From Oscillospiraceae bacterium NTUH-002-81 (GTDB taxonomy: Bacteria; Bacillota; Clostridia; Lachnospirales; Lachnospiraceae), in NCBI GenBank assembly GCA_032620915.1, contig CP136052.1:3356001-3420000 (forward strand): a stretch of 64,000 nucleotides of DNA. Reading direction: 5' to 3'. The position numbers and the translations under genes were made by a program. Numbering within the stretch: position 1 is the stretch's first letter; each line of letters begins with the position of its first letter. Under the pieces are notes generated by a model. It saw nothing but the letters and a program-made list of their open reading frames with translations, was not told the DNA's origin and did not search any database. This document shows positions 8,283-18,567 of this stretch, piece after piece.

Positions 8283-9181
8283 TAGTTCCACCCTCCTCTC
8301 CCTAATTTCTTTTCTAACGCTTCAACGCCGCCAACTTTGTTGATGTACTCTTCCTCTGTAATTCCATACACATATTTGTTCAAATATTTCTGAAAACCTT
8401 CTTTTGTTTTGGAACACTCCTGGTAATATTCCCCATGTTCGTAATCCATATCATAGCGGCAGTCACATGAACTTGGATGTGCCCCAAAAGGAGCATGTAC
8501 TACATAATCAACATAAAGTTTCGGAAGAAGCGTCTGATGTGGTGTTCTGATAATTTCCTCTTCCGGAACAATTTCCTCTACACTGACGATGCAGAGTTTT
8601 GCAGATCTTGCAATAAGAACGTCCATTTCATTATCCATCATTCGAATAGGATCGAACTGAACATTTCCATATTTATCCGCACGATGTGCGTGTACAATGG
8701 CAACATCTGGATGAAAAGCTTCCATTGCCGCATAACGCTCACCGGTAAACGGGCATATGATTTCTTTGAATTCAGGATTTTTCATAATATCCGTATTTAA
8801 CGGCACTTTAGAAATAACAAAACTTCTGTTGAATACACCCGCCCGAAATTTATCTTTACAACAAGTCTCACTGAGATCTACGTATCGGCATCCACCTTCT
8901 TCGACCGTTCTTCTGAAATTCTGTGCAATTCCCAGCTGGAATAATCCACAATATGAAGACCATGCTTCTTTCGCGCATCCAGCGCCAATCAACATATCAT
9001 AATTCATACCTGAACTCCAGGAATATAACGTTAAATCCTTTTTCTTTTGCCGGACAATTTCCCGAACCAAGGCCATGGGCGTTTTTCTCATAAGTGACCC
9101 ACCGCTTGCTACTTTTGCGCCATCCGGAATATGAGATATCGCTTCACTAATCGATACTAACTTTGTTCTTCTCTCCTGCAT
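8282..9181 (-). CDS. Family I CoA-transferase-fold alpha subunit, copy 2 (GctA/IpdA-like)
   Basis: A 299-residue alpha subunit partnered with the gene just downstream. It opens with ISHIPDGAKVASGGSLMRKTPMALV, the alpha-subunit glycine loop, and has PDVAIVHAHRADKYGNVQFDP and SVEEIVPEEEII. ATG 9181 follows AAGGGA. The proteins at 3.7 and 4.7 kb are paralogues, so this locus carries three alpha-type and two beta-type genes. Because its beta partner lacks the transferase Glu, this pair may act on a CoA thioester by another chemistry, as IpdAB does. Confidence 0.8.
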   Translation of the reverse strand: MQERRTKLVSISEAISHIPDGAKVASGGSLMRKTPMALVREIVRQKKKDLTLYSWSSGMNYDMLIGAGCAKEAWSSYCGLFQLGIAQNFRRTVEEGGCRYVDLSETCCKDKFRAGVFNRSFVISKVPLNTDIMKNPEFKEIICPFTGERYAAMEAFHPDVAIVHAHRADKYGNVQFDPIRMMDNEMDVLIARSAKLCIVSVEEIVPEEEIIRTPHQTLLPKLYVDYVVHAPFGAHPSSCDCRYDMDYEHGEYYQECSKTKEGFQKYLNKYVYGITEEEYINKVGGVEALEKKLGRGGWN

Positions 9182-9213
9182 AACTATCCCTTCTTTCTAT
9201 AAAATGAATCTTC

Positions 9214-10874
9214 TTATATTGCTTCTGGCCACACAGTAAAACTTCCATCCAGCTTAACTTCAATCATAAAAGGTTTGTTTGCAGATCTTGCAAGTGCAAA
9301 TGCTTCGGGAATTTCTGAAGCTTTCCGCACAATGCAGCCTCCTAATCCAAGTTCTTTTGCTACATTTACATAATCTATATTCGGAAAATCTACGCCAATA
9401 TATCTTCCGTCTCCCATCTTAAAAAGCTCTTCCTGACGAATATTTCCAAAAGCAGAGTCATTAACTACCAAAACGATAATCGGGAGCCCTTCTCTTCCAA
9501 TCGTTTCCAGATCCCCTAACGTCATGCCGAGAGATCCATCTCCAAGAAGCGCCACAACCTCTCTATCCGGGCAGGCTTCTTTACAACCAAGAGAAGCCCC
9601 CCAAAGCAAATCCCATATTTCCATAGTTGACTGGCTTCATGTAAGTCGTTCCTTTAGGGAATTTTGTAATATGCGTCCATGCACCAGGGTTACCAGCATC
9701 AACAACAAAAATGCCGTTTTCTCTTAATACTTTCTGCAATTCTATATGTAATGCAATAGGTGGAACAGGTGTTGCTTCCGTATCGACAATTGCGCCCTGG
9801 AACAGATTCTTTGCCCATTCTTCTTTCTTTGCAAAAATATAGTTTTTATAAGAAGCATCTGCCACATAGGATTCTGCTTTTAACTTTTTATTTAACTTAT
9901 CCACAGAAGCTTTCGCATCTCCCACAACGCCGACAGCAACAGGATAGTGTCTTCCAATATTTTCCGGCACAATGTCAAACTGAATGATATTTTTCGCTTT
10001 AATCTCCCAACGGTTTGTGCTGATTGCAGTAAGTGTGGATCCTATCAGAATAACACAATCTGCTTCCTCAATTGTTGCCTTTGTAACAGCACTTCCATGT
10101 CTCGATCTTGGCCCAACCAAATTTTCAAAGTCTGTATCAATCGCACAGATACCATTATATGTACACACAATCGGCGCATCCAACAATCTGGATAATGCTT
10201 TCACCTCTTCCTGTGCATGAGCAAGTTTTACTCCATTGCCGATCCACAACGCGATCTTTTTATTTGCTTTGATCACATCAAAAGCTGCATCAATTGCTTC
10301 ATCATTCGCAATACTCTCCGGCATTACACAGTAGTTCTTGGGATCAACATATTCATAGGAAGCCGTCTGATTTTCCACAACATCTCTGTACAGATCTACC
10401 ACTACCGGTCCCGGCCTTCCTGTCTTTGCCACACGATAAGCCTCTCGCATTGCCCATACAACTGTACTAGCATCTCTTACCGGAATATATTTCTTACAAA
10501 TACTTTCAAATAATAATTCATGATCGCTTTCTTGCGCATCTCCCTTTCCGGCATCTGGCAGTTTGTTCTGAAACACCAGGGCGATTACTGGGCTGGAATC
10601 TCTCAATGCTCCACCTAAACCTGTAATTAAATTTGTCGCTCCCGGTCCCGTCGTTGCCAGACAAATTCCCGGTTCCCCCTGTCAGTCTTCCCCATCCATC
10701 TGCCGCACATGCCGCGCCATTTTCATGACGCGTATGTACAAAGCGAATATCCGTATCATTCAACGGATCTGTTACATACAAGGTCTGTCCTCCGGGTACT
10801 CCAAATACTCTCTTTGCACCAAATTCCTGAAGCACCTTAACGACCAGTTCTCCTCCTCTATATACTTTGTTCAT
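9214..10874 (-). pseudogene. TPP-dependent acetolactate-synthase-like lyase/decarboxylase, split by two frameshifts
   Basis: Three pieces in two reading frames add up to one enzyme of about 550 residues with the usual Pyr, central and PP domains. The N-terminus has FGVPGGQ and RHENGAACAADGWGR, with the TPP-activating Glu51. The C-terminal part has GDGSLGM...VVNDSAFG, the Mg-TPP motif. The breaks are at C5 (10675-10679) and C6 (9597-9602): removing one base from each restores a perfect family sequence (LTGEPGICLATTGPG and FALGASLGCKEA). Either it is a recent pseudogene or both runs were over-called. The family includes acetolactate synthase, oxalyl-CoA decarboxylase and 2-hydroxyacyl-CoA lyase; the CoA-transferase context favours a CoA substrate, but this is inference. 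Confidence 0.85.
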
Positions 10875-10888
10875 AAGTATCCTCCATT

Positions 10889-12322
10889 CTAAATTATATT
10901 CTTTACTTGTTCATGAAGCTGCATATACGCCCGATAAAGCTGACCGTATATTTGATTTACATTTGCATCTGGAATAAACTCTTTTTCTATCGGTATATCA
11001 GGGAATGTCTCCACCGGTATTCCTGTTGCAAGCATAGCCAGTTTACATGCTCCCGCCATAGTAGCCTCTTCTATGGAAGTTCTTTTCATACTTTTTCCAA
11101 TAATATCTGCCTTTATTTTCAGCCATATGTCGCTCTTTGAACCCCCACCAAGTGCTATTACGTAATCACAGGCAACACCGGAAACTATTCCAAGTTCCAT
11201 AATTTTTTTTACTGCATACCCGTTCGCCTCCAACATTGCTCTGTATATATGCTTTGATTTATGGAAAGGCTTTATGCCCCATATAATTCCACTCATATGT
11301 GGATTCCAGAAAGGAGTTCTCTCTCCCGAAAGACTGGGAAAAACATTCACGCCCTCACTTCCAGGTGTTACCTGTTCAGCCTCTTTATTCAATTCCTCCA
11401 ACGATTTGCTTTTCTCTAACACATGATTTGTATACCACTCCAACGTCCCACCAAACATTCCCATCGGTCCACCCACAAGCCACAATCCTGGAACGACATG
11501 TGGATTTATAACCAGATTTTGACTTTTATCCTCCACAGGTGTCTGTGTCACAATAAAAAACACATCCGTCGTTCCCATTACAGAAACAGCTTTCCTTGCG
11601 GAGGTTCCTCCGCCTCCCAGTATACCTGTAGAGCCATCCACACTTCCGGCAACAACCGGAATTGTTTCCTGCAATCCGATTTCCTGACATGCTTTCTCCG
11701 TAACAAAATCAACAATTTCATATGGCCTGATCAATTCAGGAAGCAGTTTCTTATCCACACCAGCCCTAGCAATCAAAGCTTCACTCCATTGTGCTTTTCT
11801 GATATCATAAAGCATGGTGTAACAGGCACTGGTATGATCTATCGCCAGCTTTCCGCATAATTTTGCATTAATAAAATCTTTTAACGATATAAATTTGTAT
11901 ATTTGTTTGTATTTCTCCGGATATTTTTTTCTCAAATACTGTATCTTAAATACACCTAGTTCTGCGCTAACTCTTCTTCCATTTACATGGAACACCTGCT
12001 CATTTATATTTTTCCTCAAAAACTCTTCATATTCATCTGTACATTGATGCGCGTATGAATAACAAGGTGTTACCGCATTCCCTTCCTCATCTACACCTAC
12101 CCATCCAACCAATGCGGATGCAATAATTGCTTCATACTTTTCATCTTTACTTATCAGCTTTTTTAGCATTGACCTGATCGTCTTCCATTCATCTTCAGGG
12201 TCAAAAACAGGCTCTGCTATTCGCTTAAAAATTTCAATTTTTTCAATTTCCAAATTTTCATTTTCTACCGCGACACGCAATGAGCTGGTCCCAATATCAA
12301 TAATCAGATATTTCTTCAGCAT
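10889..12322 (-). CDS. FGGY-family carbohydrate kinase (xylulokinase/gluconokinase-like)
   Basis: A 477-residue ASKHA-fold kinase. The N-terminal phosphate loop is IIDIGTSSLR (Asp9), the second domain carries GSVDGSTGILGGGG and SVMGTTDVFF, and the FGGY signature region includes IYRAMLEANGYAVKKIMELG and VIALGGGSKSDIWLKIKADI. These enzymes phosphorylate sugars or sugar acids with ATP. ATG 12322 lies nine bases after AAGGAG. The gene lies between the TRAP transporter and the TPP enzyme, spaced by 14 and 65 bases, and so is part of the operon. It implies that a polyhydroxylated compound enters the pathway. The substrate cannot be deduced. Confidence 0.85.
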   Translation of the reverse strand: MLKKYLIIDIGTSSLRVAVENENLEIEKIEIFKRIAEPVFDPEDEWKTIRSMLKKLISKDEKYEAIIASALVGWVGVDEEGNAVTPCYSYAHQCTDEYEEFLRKNINEQVFHVNGRRVSAELGVFKIQYLRKKYPEKYKQIYKFISLKDFINAKLCGKLAIDHTSACYTMLYDIRKAQWSEALIARAGVDKKLLPELIRPYEIVDFVTEKACQEIGLQETIPVVAGSVDGSTGILGGGGTSARKAVSVMGTTDVFFIVTQTPVEDKSQNLVINPHVVPGLWLVGGPMGMFGGTLEWYTNHVLEKSKSLEELNKEAEQVTPGSEGVNVFPSLSGERTPFWNPHMSGIIWGIKPFHKSKHIYRAMLEANGYAVKKIMELGIVSGVACDYVIALGGGSKSDIWLKIKADIIGKSMKRTSIEEATMAGACKLAMLATGIPVETFPDIPIEKEFIPDANVNQIYGQLYRAYMQLHEQVKNII

Positions 12323-12387
12323 CTTCTCACGCTCCTTTTATTCATTCCATGGAGGCTACACCAGCAGCCCCCATGGACATCAGGAAC

Positions 12388-13461
12388 CTACTTATTCTGG
12401 ATATCCTGAATAACTGAATAGATTTTCTGTCCAAGTTCACCATTTTCCTTCGCATATGCTGCAGAAGTTTCTTTTACTGCTTCAATCCACTTATCCCGGT
12501 CTGTCAGTTCCATGATTTTCAGTCCCGCATCCTCACACGCAGTATACTCTTCTTCTAATGCAGTGTCATGAAGAGAAAGCTGCAGTTTTTCTGCATCACT
12601 TACACATTCCAGAATCAAATTTTGGGTATCTGCAGACAATGCATTCCAAGCATCCAGATTATACGTTACAAATAACGGCTGGAACACATGAGAATCCATG
12701 ATAATATATTTTCCCTGCTCATAAAATTTCTGCTGTGTAATGGTATCCATCGTTCCTTCCATTGCGTCAATCGCCCCCGTCTGAAGCGATGTATAAACAT
12801 CTCCCAGAGGCATAGAAATTGCCTGCGCTCCCAATGCCGAAATGCTATTTACATAAATATTACTTCCCGGTGCTCTCAGCTTTAATCCTTTCAGATCCTC
12901 AATATTTGTAATCTCTTTGTTAGAAAGGATCTGTCTTGGTCCATCAAAAAAGCATCCTAAAAGTTTAAAGCCTTCTGCCTGGCAGGCCGCATCCAAATCA
13001 TCATATAAGGTATCTACTGCCTCCTGAATCTGAGAAATGTCTTCAAATGCATAAAAGCATTCAAATACTGCTGTTGCCGGAACATACAGACCAATCCCCG
13101 CGGTGCCGGAAAAAATTAGTTCTACAGAACCTTCTTTCTGCGCCTGAATATGATCCTGCTCGCTGCCAAGACTTCCTCCGTGATACATATCAACGGTAAT
13201 TGCTCCACCTGATTTTTCTTCAATCTCCTGCTGGAACAAATCCAATGCCTGCCCATGGGTCGTTGATTCATTATAAATATTACCTACGCGCATTGTGATC
13301 TTATCATAGTCACCGGCACTTTCCACTCCTTCATTTTTCTGAGAAACAGCTTCCTCTGTTTCCTTAGACGCGTTCTCATTCCCTGTATCAGACGCGCCGC
13401 ATGCTGCCAGTGAAAACACCATAGCTGCTGCAAGAAGTGTGCATAAAATTTTTTTCTTCAT
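12388..13461 (-). CDS. TRAP transporter substrate-binding lipoprotein (DctP family)
   Basis: Mature protein of about 337 residues after a lipoprotein signal (MKKKILCTLLAAAMVFSLAAC, lipobox Cys21). An in-frame extension upstream is rejected because GGGAGG lies eight bases before ATG 13461. DctP features are MRVGNIYNESTTHGQALDLFQ, GGSLGSEQDHIQAQKEGSVEL, LKGLKLRAPGSNIYVNSI and MPLGDVYTSLQTGAIDAMEG. The Arg in LKLRAPG is the residue that in this family usually pairs with the substrate carboxylate, so the ligand is probably a carboxylic acid. It captures substrate outside the membrane for the M and Q subunits encoded upstream. Confidence 0.9.
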   Translation of the reverse strand: MKKKILCTLLAAAMVFSLAACGASDTGNENASKETEEAVSQKNEGVESAGDYDKITMRVGNIYNESTTHGQALDLFQQEIEEKSGGAITVDMYHGGSLGSEQDHIQAQKEGSVELIFSGTAGIGLYVPATAVFECFYAFEDISQIQEAVDTLYDDLDAACQAEGFKLLGCFFDGPRQILSNKEITNIEDLKGLKLRAPGSNIYVNSISALGAQAISMPLGDVYTSLQTGAIDAMEGTMDTITQQKFYEQGKYIIMDSHVFQPLFVTYNLDAWNALSADTQNLILECVSDAEKLQLSLHDTALEEEYTACEDAGLKIMELTDRDKWIEAVKETSAAYAKENGELGQKIYSVIQDIQNK

Positions 13462-13524
13462 TTGTAAATCCTCCCTTTTCTTTTTTACAAACCCCTCTTC
13501 GGGATATTGTTTCATAAAATCACA

Positions 13525-14816
13525 TCACCCAAATAACAACGTCGGAATAAATGTAACCATCCCCGGAAATGCAATCAGCAACACTGTCACAACCAACAAT
13601 ACACATATAAACGGAATCAACATCGGCGTAATCTTTGTCATTGATATATTTCCAATTGTCGTTGTGACAAATAAAATACCTCCTACCGGCGGAGTCACAG
13701 CTCCGATCATACAAATCAGAGTAAATAAAACGCCAAAATGTACAGCGCCAATTCCGACACTCGCAGCAATACCGGCGAATGTCGCAGCAAACATAATAAC
13801 CATCGGTGTCACATCAACAAACATGCCTAGAATGAAGATAAAAATAATAATTGCAAGCAAAATTGTGGTTGGTGTATGCGCAATTGAAAACAGGATTTCC
13901 TCGATTACCTCCTGGAAATGTGCCCGAACCAGAACATTGGCAAAAATTCCGGAGAGTGCTAAAAGAGTAAAAATGGTACATGTGGAATGTGCAGCACTTT
14001 TTGTAACCTCCATAATGTCTTTCCACGAACGAATACTTTTATAACAAATACCCAGTACCAGTGAAACAACACAGGTAAGTGCACCAGCTTCCGATGCTGT
14101 CGTCCAGCCAAATACAATTGCCACAAAAATAAATACCGGAATACAAAGGGCTGCCCAGCCTCTGTATAAGGCTCCTCCCAGTTTTCTTAATGAAAACGGC
14201 TCCACTTCCTGTCTGTAGCCTTTGGCTTTACACACAAACCGTCCCATAATCATCAAACCAATGCCAATCACTATTCCGGGGATCACACCTCCCATGAATA
14301 AGTTTGCTACCGATGTATTCGTGTAATATCCATATAAGATAAATAAGGTACTCGGTGGAATAATCGGTCCTACAACATTGGCGCAGGATGTCAGTGCCAC
14401 TGCATACTCTTTTGAATATCCTCTCTCCTCCATATCAGGAATCAATGTTTTTCCAAGCATTGCCGCGCAGGCAGTTCCTGATCCTGAAATACTGGCCATC
14501 ATCATTGCAGCCAGGACATTGACATAGGTGAGGCCACCTTTCAGAGAACCAACCAGAGCTTCTGCTATATCCAAAATTCTTTTTGTAATTCCTGCTTTAT
14601 TCATAAGCTCACCAGCAAGAACAAAAAAAAAGGAATTGCCATTAATGAAAAGGAATCCACACCAGAAAAGGTTTTTGCCGCCACCATTGTAAGCGGAACT
14701 CCCAGTTTAAAAATATAAATCGTTGCAATGCTGGCCAATCCTATACAGCCAGCAACCGGTACGCCGATGATGATAAGCACAAGTAAAATAACAAAGATTG
14801 CCAAAGATACATACAT
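13525..14816 (-). pseudogene. TRAP transporter large permease (DctM family), one frameshift
   Basis: Two adjacent frames make one DctM protein of about 430 residues. The first piece runs MYVSLAIFVILLVLIIIGVP to SLMAIPFFLF, the second continues with NKAGITKRILDIAEALVG and many membrane spans. The break is at A9 (14623-14631): one extra A (T on the coding strand) would give FFFVLAGELMNKAG, the usual sequence. DctM is the 11-13-span channel that couples uptake to an ion gradient. Since the neighbours P and Q look intact, a sequencing error is as likely as a real mutation. It ends 64 bases before the DctP gene. Confidence 0.85.
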
Positions 14817-14819
14817 AAA

Positions 14820-15296
14820 TTACGCCTCCTTCCCGGTGATAATTTCATACAGTTTAAAAATAACTTCTATTACCACAAAAAATGATCCCACCGGTATTGC
14901 CAAATATGGCCAGAACATACTAACCCGAAGGACTACCGAAAGCTGTGTACTGTTAATTATCGCTGATTTCATTCCATATATCATAAGAATTCCAAACATC
15001 AGAATAACCATTAACCAGACAACAATTTCCATAACTTTTCTCGTAGTTCCATGCAGACGATCAGACAGCAGTGTAAGCTTTGTCTGTGTGCCCTTTCTGA
15101 AACCGATTCCCATCAATAACATTGCTGCCCAGATGATCGTATATCTTGTTACCTCTTCCGCCCACACAGCCTTCAAATTCAGCCCACATGTTCTGTCAAT
15201 TACTCCTATCGCTGTTGCCAATACACCAATCATAAAAAATAGTGCAGATAGCGTTGGCAGAACTTTGTCAAATATTCCCCTTATCTTTTCAATCAC
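14820..15296 (-). CDS. TRAP transporter small permease (DctQ family)
   Basis: A 158-residue protein with four predicted membrane spans (starting near LPTLSALFFMIGVLATAIG, VTRYTIIWAAMLLMGIGF, VMEIVVWLMVILMFGILMI and FWPYLAIPVGSFFVVIEVIF). WAEEVTRY and the GIGFRKGT loop are typical of DctQ. The start is GTG at 15296, nine bases after AGGAGG. It lies between the CaiB gene and DctM and completes the P-M-Q transporter. Confidence 0.85.
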   Translation of the reverse strand: MIEKIRGIFDKVLPTLSALFFMIGVLATAIGVIDRTCGLNLKAVWAEEVTRYTIIWAAMLLMGIGFRKGTQTKLTLLSDRLHGTTRKVMEIVVWLMVILMFGILMIYGMKSAIINSTQLSVVLRVSMFWPYLAIPVGSFFVVIEVIFKLYEIITGKEA

Positions 15297-15313
15297 AAAT
15301 ATCCACCTCCTGT

Positions 15314-16513
15314 TTAAATGATTTTCCGCGCATATAATTCCTTTATTTCATCATCCGAAAGGTTCAGATACTCTTTCAGAATTTCTTCATTATGTTCTCC
15401 CAACAACGGCGGACGATACCTGATTTCACCAGGTGTCCCTGACATTTTCACACATATTCCTGGAACTGCAATTTCACCAACTCCCGGATATTCTACATAT
15501 CCAATCGCCTTTCTGTGCTGGAGCATGGGATTATTTACAATATCCGATACATCAGCAATTTTCGTAACCGGTACCCCCACTTCTACCAGCGCTGTCTCAG
15601 CTTCGTTTGTTGTAAGATTTCCAATCCATTGCTGAACAATAGCTTCCACTTCTTTAATACATTTCATTCTTTTTTCTACAATATTGTATCTATCATCCTC
15701 AGCAATTTCCGGTTTCCCCATCGCTTTGCATAATCTCTTAAAGAGCGGATCCGTCCCTGCATGTAAATAAATATTTCCATCTTTACATTTGAACAGATTT
15801 GCCGGACCCGTCACATCATCCCGGTTTCCTCGCCTTGGCTGTATTACACCATTTGCAACATAATTAGGAATCGCAGTTGCAAGAATGGTACTGGTACATT
15901 CAACCAATGATAAATCCAAATGCTGTCCTTCTCCGGTTTTTTCTTTGTGAAGCAACGCAGATACCGTTCCATATGCCGCATAAATTGCTGTCGTAAAGTC
16001 ACCGGCCCAGGTTCCAACCAACAAGGGATCGCCACCATTTTCCCCGGTAACTCCCATAAGACCTCCCATCGCCTGACCGATACAATCAAATGCTGCACGG
16101 TCCTTATACGGGCCATCCTGGCCAAAGCCTGAAATATGTGTGACTATCAGCGATGGATTTATTTCTTTCAATGCCTCTTTTGATAAACCCATCTTGTCCA
16201 TGGTACCTGCCCGAAAATTCTCAACAAGCACGTCCGCTTTTGCAATCAGCTTTTTTAAAAGTTCTATACTTTCTGGATTTCTAAAATCAACCGTAAGACT
16301 ACGTTTGTTTTTGTTGTATTGTGTAAAGTAAAGACTTACAGAATCATCTCCCACTTTTTTAAAGGGAAGAAGGCCTCTTGAATCCTCTCCTACTGCTCGT
16401 CTCTCAACTTTTATCACATTTGCGCCCAAATCCCCCAAAAGCATTGAACAATATGGTCCTGCAATATACCTGGACATATCAATAACGGTATAACCTGTCA
16501 ACGGTCCTGACAT
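15314..16513 (-). CDS. CaiB/BaiF family (class III) CoA-transferase
   Basis: A 399-residue class III CoA-transferase. Signatures are GYTVIDMSRYIAGPYCSMLLGDLGA at the N-terminus, the DVLVENFRAGTMDKMGL block and the catalytic aspartate in GTWAGDFTTAIYAAYG (Asp172, equivalent to Asp169 of formyl-CoA transferase). These enzymes transfer CoA between carboxylates through an aspartyl-CoA anhydride/thioester. As first gene of the long operon, next to the TRAP transporter, it is the likely step that activates the imported acid. The start at 16513 follows GGAGGG. The acid is unknown. Confidence 0.9.
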   Translation of the reverse strand: MSGPLTGYTVIDMSRYIAGPYCSMLLGDLGANVIKVERRAVGEDSRGLLPFKKVGDDSVSLYFTQYNKNKRSLTVDFRNPESIELLKKLIAKADVLVENFRAGTMDKMGLSKEALKEINPSLIVTHISGFGQDGPYKDRAAFDCIGQAMGGLMGVTGENGGDPLLVGTWAGDFTTAIYAAYGTVSALLHKEKTGEGQHLDLSLVECTSTILATAIPNYVANGVIQPRRGNRDDVTGPANLFKCKDGNIYLHAGTDPLFKRLCKAMGKPEIAEDDRYNIVEKRMKCIKEVEAIVQQWIGNLTTNEAETALVEVGVPVTKIADVSDIVNNPMLQHRKAIGYVEYPGVGEIAVPGICVKMSGTPGEIRYRPPLLGEHNEEILKEYLNLSDDEIKELYARKII

Positions 16514-16586
16514 AAAACGCCCTCCTGCCTATGTTTTCGCAACACCTTGTTTGCATTTTATATTTCTATATTGTCTTGTTATTGTT

Positions 16587-16615
16587 ATAATACATTGTCG
16601 TTTGTTTGTTGTCAA
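16587..16615 (-). promoter_or_regulatory. Promoter of the CaiB-TRAP-kinase operon
   Basis: Minus strand TTGACA (16610-16615), 17-base spacer, TATTAT (16587-16592). The -10 lies in GTATTATAAC, a GT-N6-AC partial palindrome like known GntR operators, so the GntR regulator at 2.1 kb could bind here; the regulator link is inference. Confidence 0.65.
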
Positions 16616-16927
16616 TTCTTATTTTGTATATTTTTATCTTCTATAATTTGTGCATTTTGCCAATATTTGTTTTTAATTGTCTTTTTAAGACAAGTAAACG
16701 GAGATGATTTGCCGACGTCCTCTCAGCCGAGTATGTAAGAGGACTTTTCCTCAAAAGTTCATGTAGCAAATATCGTTGTGAGTATGCTATAGTATTCATG
16801 ATGATGAAGTTTTTATTATTGACACAAAATTGGAAACTGAGTTTCATAAGATACAGGATGTAAAAGAGGACATGATGAGTGAATTGCACACACAGACCGA
16901 ATCAGACTTTTATAAGGAGGCAGTAAC
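16616..16927. other. Intergenic stretch with one hairpin and a short open C-terminal remnant
   Basis: No complete gene is seen. GTCCTCT and AGAGGAC (16717-16744) form a hairpin followed by TTTTCC, a possible weak terminator on the plus strand. From about 16780 an open plus frame without a convincing start runs into the next gene (ending SDFYKEAVTWKI), which may be the tail of a lost gene. Confidence 0.4.
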
Positions 16928-18375
16928 GTGGAAAATTTAGATAAACTGGTAAATGAGCTGCGAAAGCTGCCCAATAAAACGCAGTGGCTGGAGTTCAAAC
17001 ACAACAACTATGAGCCAGATATGATTGGGCAGCACATCAGTGCGTTGGCAAACAGTGCCGCTATGTATGAAAAAAGCTGCGCCTATATGTTATGGGGCAT
17101 TGATGACAAAACCCACGAAATTGTTGGCACAGACTACAATTTACAGACTCTAAAAAAGGCAACCAGGAACTGGAGAACTGGCTGCGCTCCCTGCTCTCCC
17201 GCAATGCGGATTTTGAATTTCATACAGTCCCGATGAATGAAAAAAACATAGGTGTGCTCATAATATATAGAGCAACTAATCAGACCGTGATGTTTGAGAA
17301 AGTTGACTATATCCGAGTAGGGAGTTACACGAAAAAATTGAACGAATATCCCGCTTTGCAAGCCCAAGTGTGGGACAAAATCCGCAACACAAAATTTGAA
17401 GAGCGTTATGCAAAGCAAGACCTGGAACTTGCCAACGCTTTGCGCCTGTTAGACTTTTCCGTATATTTTGATATCCGGAACATTCCGCAACCATCCAACA
17501 ATGACGGTATTGCTCATTATATGGCAGAAGAAGGTATTATCGTCAAACAGGACAATGGTCTCTATGCCATTACGAATCTTGGTGCAATTCTCTTTGCTAA
17601 ACGGCTGGTCGATTTTCCCCGCATTTCCCGCAAAGCCATCCGTGTTGTGCAGTACCATGAGAATAATCGTCTGAATATGCTGAAAGAAGATGTTGTCGAA
17701 AAAGGCTATGTGGTTGGTTTTGAGTGGCTAATCAAGTTTATCGAAGCGCTTCTCCCGACGCAGGAAATAATCGCCAGCGCATTACGGGAAAAGAAAACCG
17801 CCTATCCAAGCATTGCGGTCAGAGAGGCGGTTGCAAACGCATTGATCCATCAGGACTTTTCTGTGACAGGCACTGGCCCGGTAGTCGAAATTTTTGAAAA
17901 ACGTATTGAGATCACGAATTCTGGAACACCACTCGTGGATGTACGACGCATTATCGATAACCCGCCAAAATCCAGGAATGAGAAATTGGCGTCTTTGATG
18001 CGGCGTCTCAGAATGTGTGAAGAATTAGGCACCGGATGGGATAAAATCGTTATTACTTGTGAGCTATATCAACTTCCGGCTCCGAAAATCGAATTATTTG
18101 AGGATAGTACCAGAGTTACTTTATTTTCTGAAATGCCCTTCTCCAACATTTCTATGGAGGATAAGTTGTGGGCCTGCTATTTGCATGCCTGTATTAAGCA
18201 TGTGCAGGGCGAACAGCTGACAAACAGTTCGCTGAGGGAACGATTCGGATTAAAAGATTCCGCGGCGGGTACGGTATCACGACTGATCAAAGAAGCGGTT
18301 GCATCGGAGTTTATCAAACCCCTTGATCCAACAACCGCTCCGAGATACATGAAATACATTCCTATCTGGGCGTGA
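16928..18375 (+). pseudogene. AlbA_2 (Schlafen-type) and HATPase domain protein, one frameshift
   Basis: About 480 residues in two frames. The start is GTG 16928, seven bases after AAGGAGG. The N-terminal AlbA_2 domain shows WLEFKHNNYEPDMIGQHISA and YMLWGIDDKTHEIVGTDYN. The C-terminal half has a GHKL-like ATP-binding domain (AVREAVANALIHQDFS and GTGWDKIV) and a winged helix. The frame breaks at A6 (17152-17157): one more A gives TLKKGNQELENWL and joins both halves. The family is often annotated as an ATP-dependent DNA helicase-like or transcriptional regulator, and function is poorly defined. It sits alone between two operons. Confidence 0.8.
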
Positions 18376-18378
18376 TTT

Positions 18379-18505
18379 AACTTGCCGGCAACTTGCTCAC
18401 AGGAAAAGTTTGACGTGATCTCCAGACCAAAAATGCAAGATATAGTATAAAATTGGGATTAAATAGGCTAAATGTAGTGTTCGATTAACTTGCTGGTAAC
18501 TTGCT
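18379..18505 (+). repeat. Pair of 19-bp direct repeats after the AlbA_2 gene
   Basis: AACTTGCCGGCAACTTGCT (18379-18397) and AACTTGCTGGTAACTTGCT (18487-18505) differ at two positions. Each holds two AACTTGC half-units. They may be tandem remnants of the gene's 3' coding end or a protein-binding site. Confidence 0.55.
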
Positions 18506-18567
18506 GAAAATCTTCGATCATACAGTAAATAGTTCACATTCAACCGAACCCTATGTTGGCAGGAGCG

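Noticed and set aside
9214..10874. Programmed frameshifting in the TPP gene
   Set aside because: No slippery heptamer plus stimulatory structure is evident, and the shift occurs twice in homopolymers like other broken genes here; error or decay is simpler.
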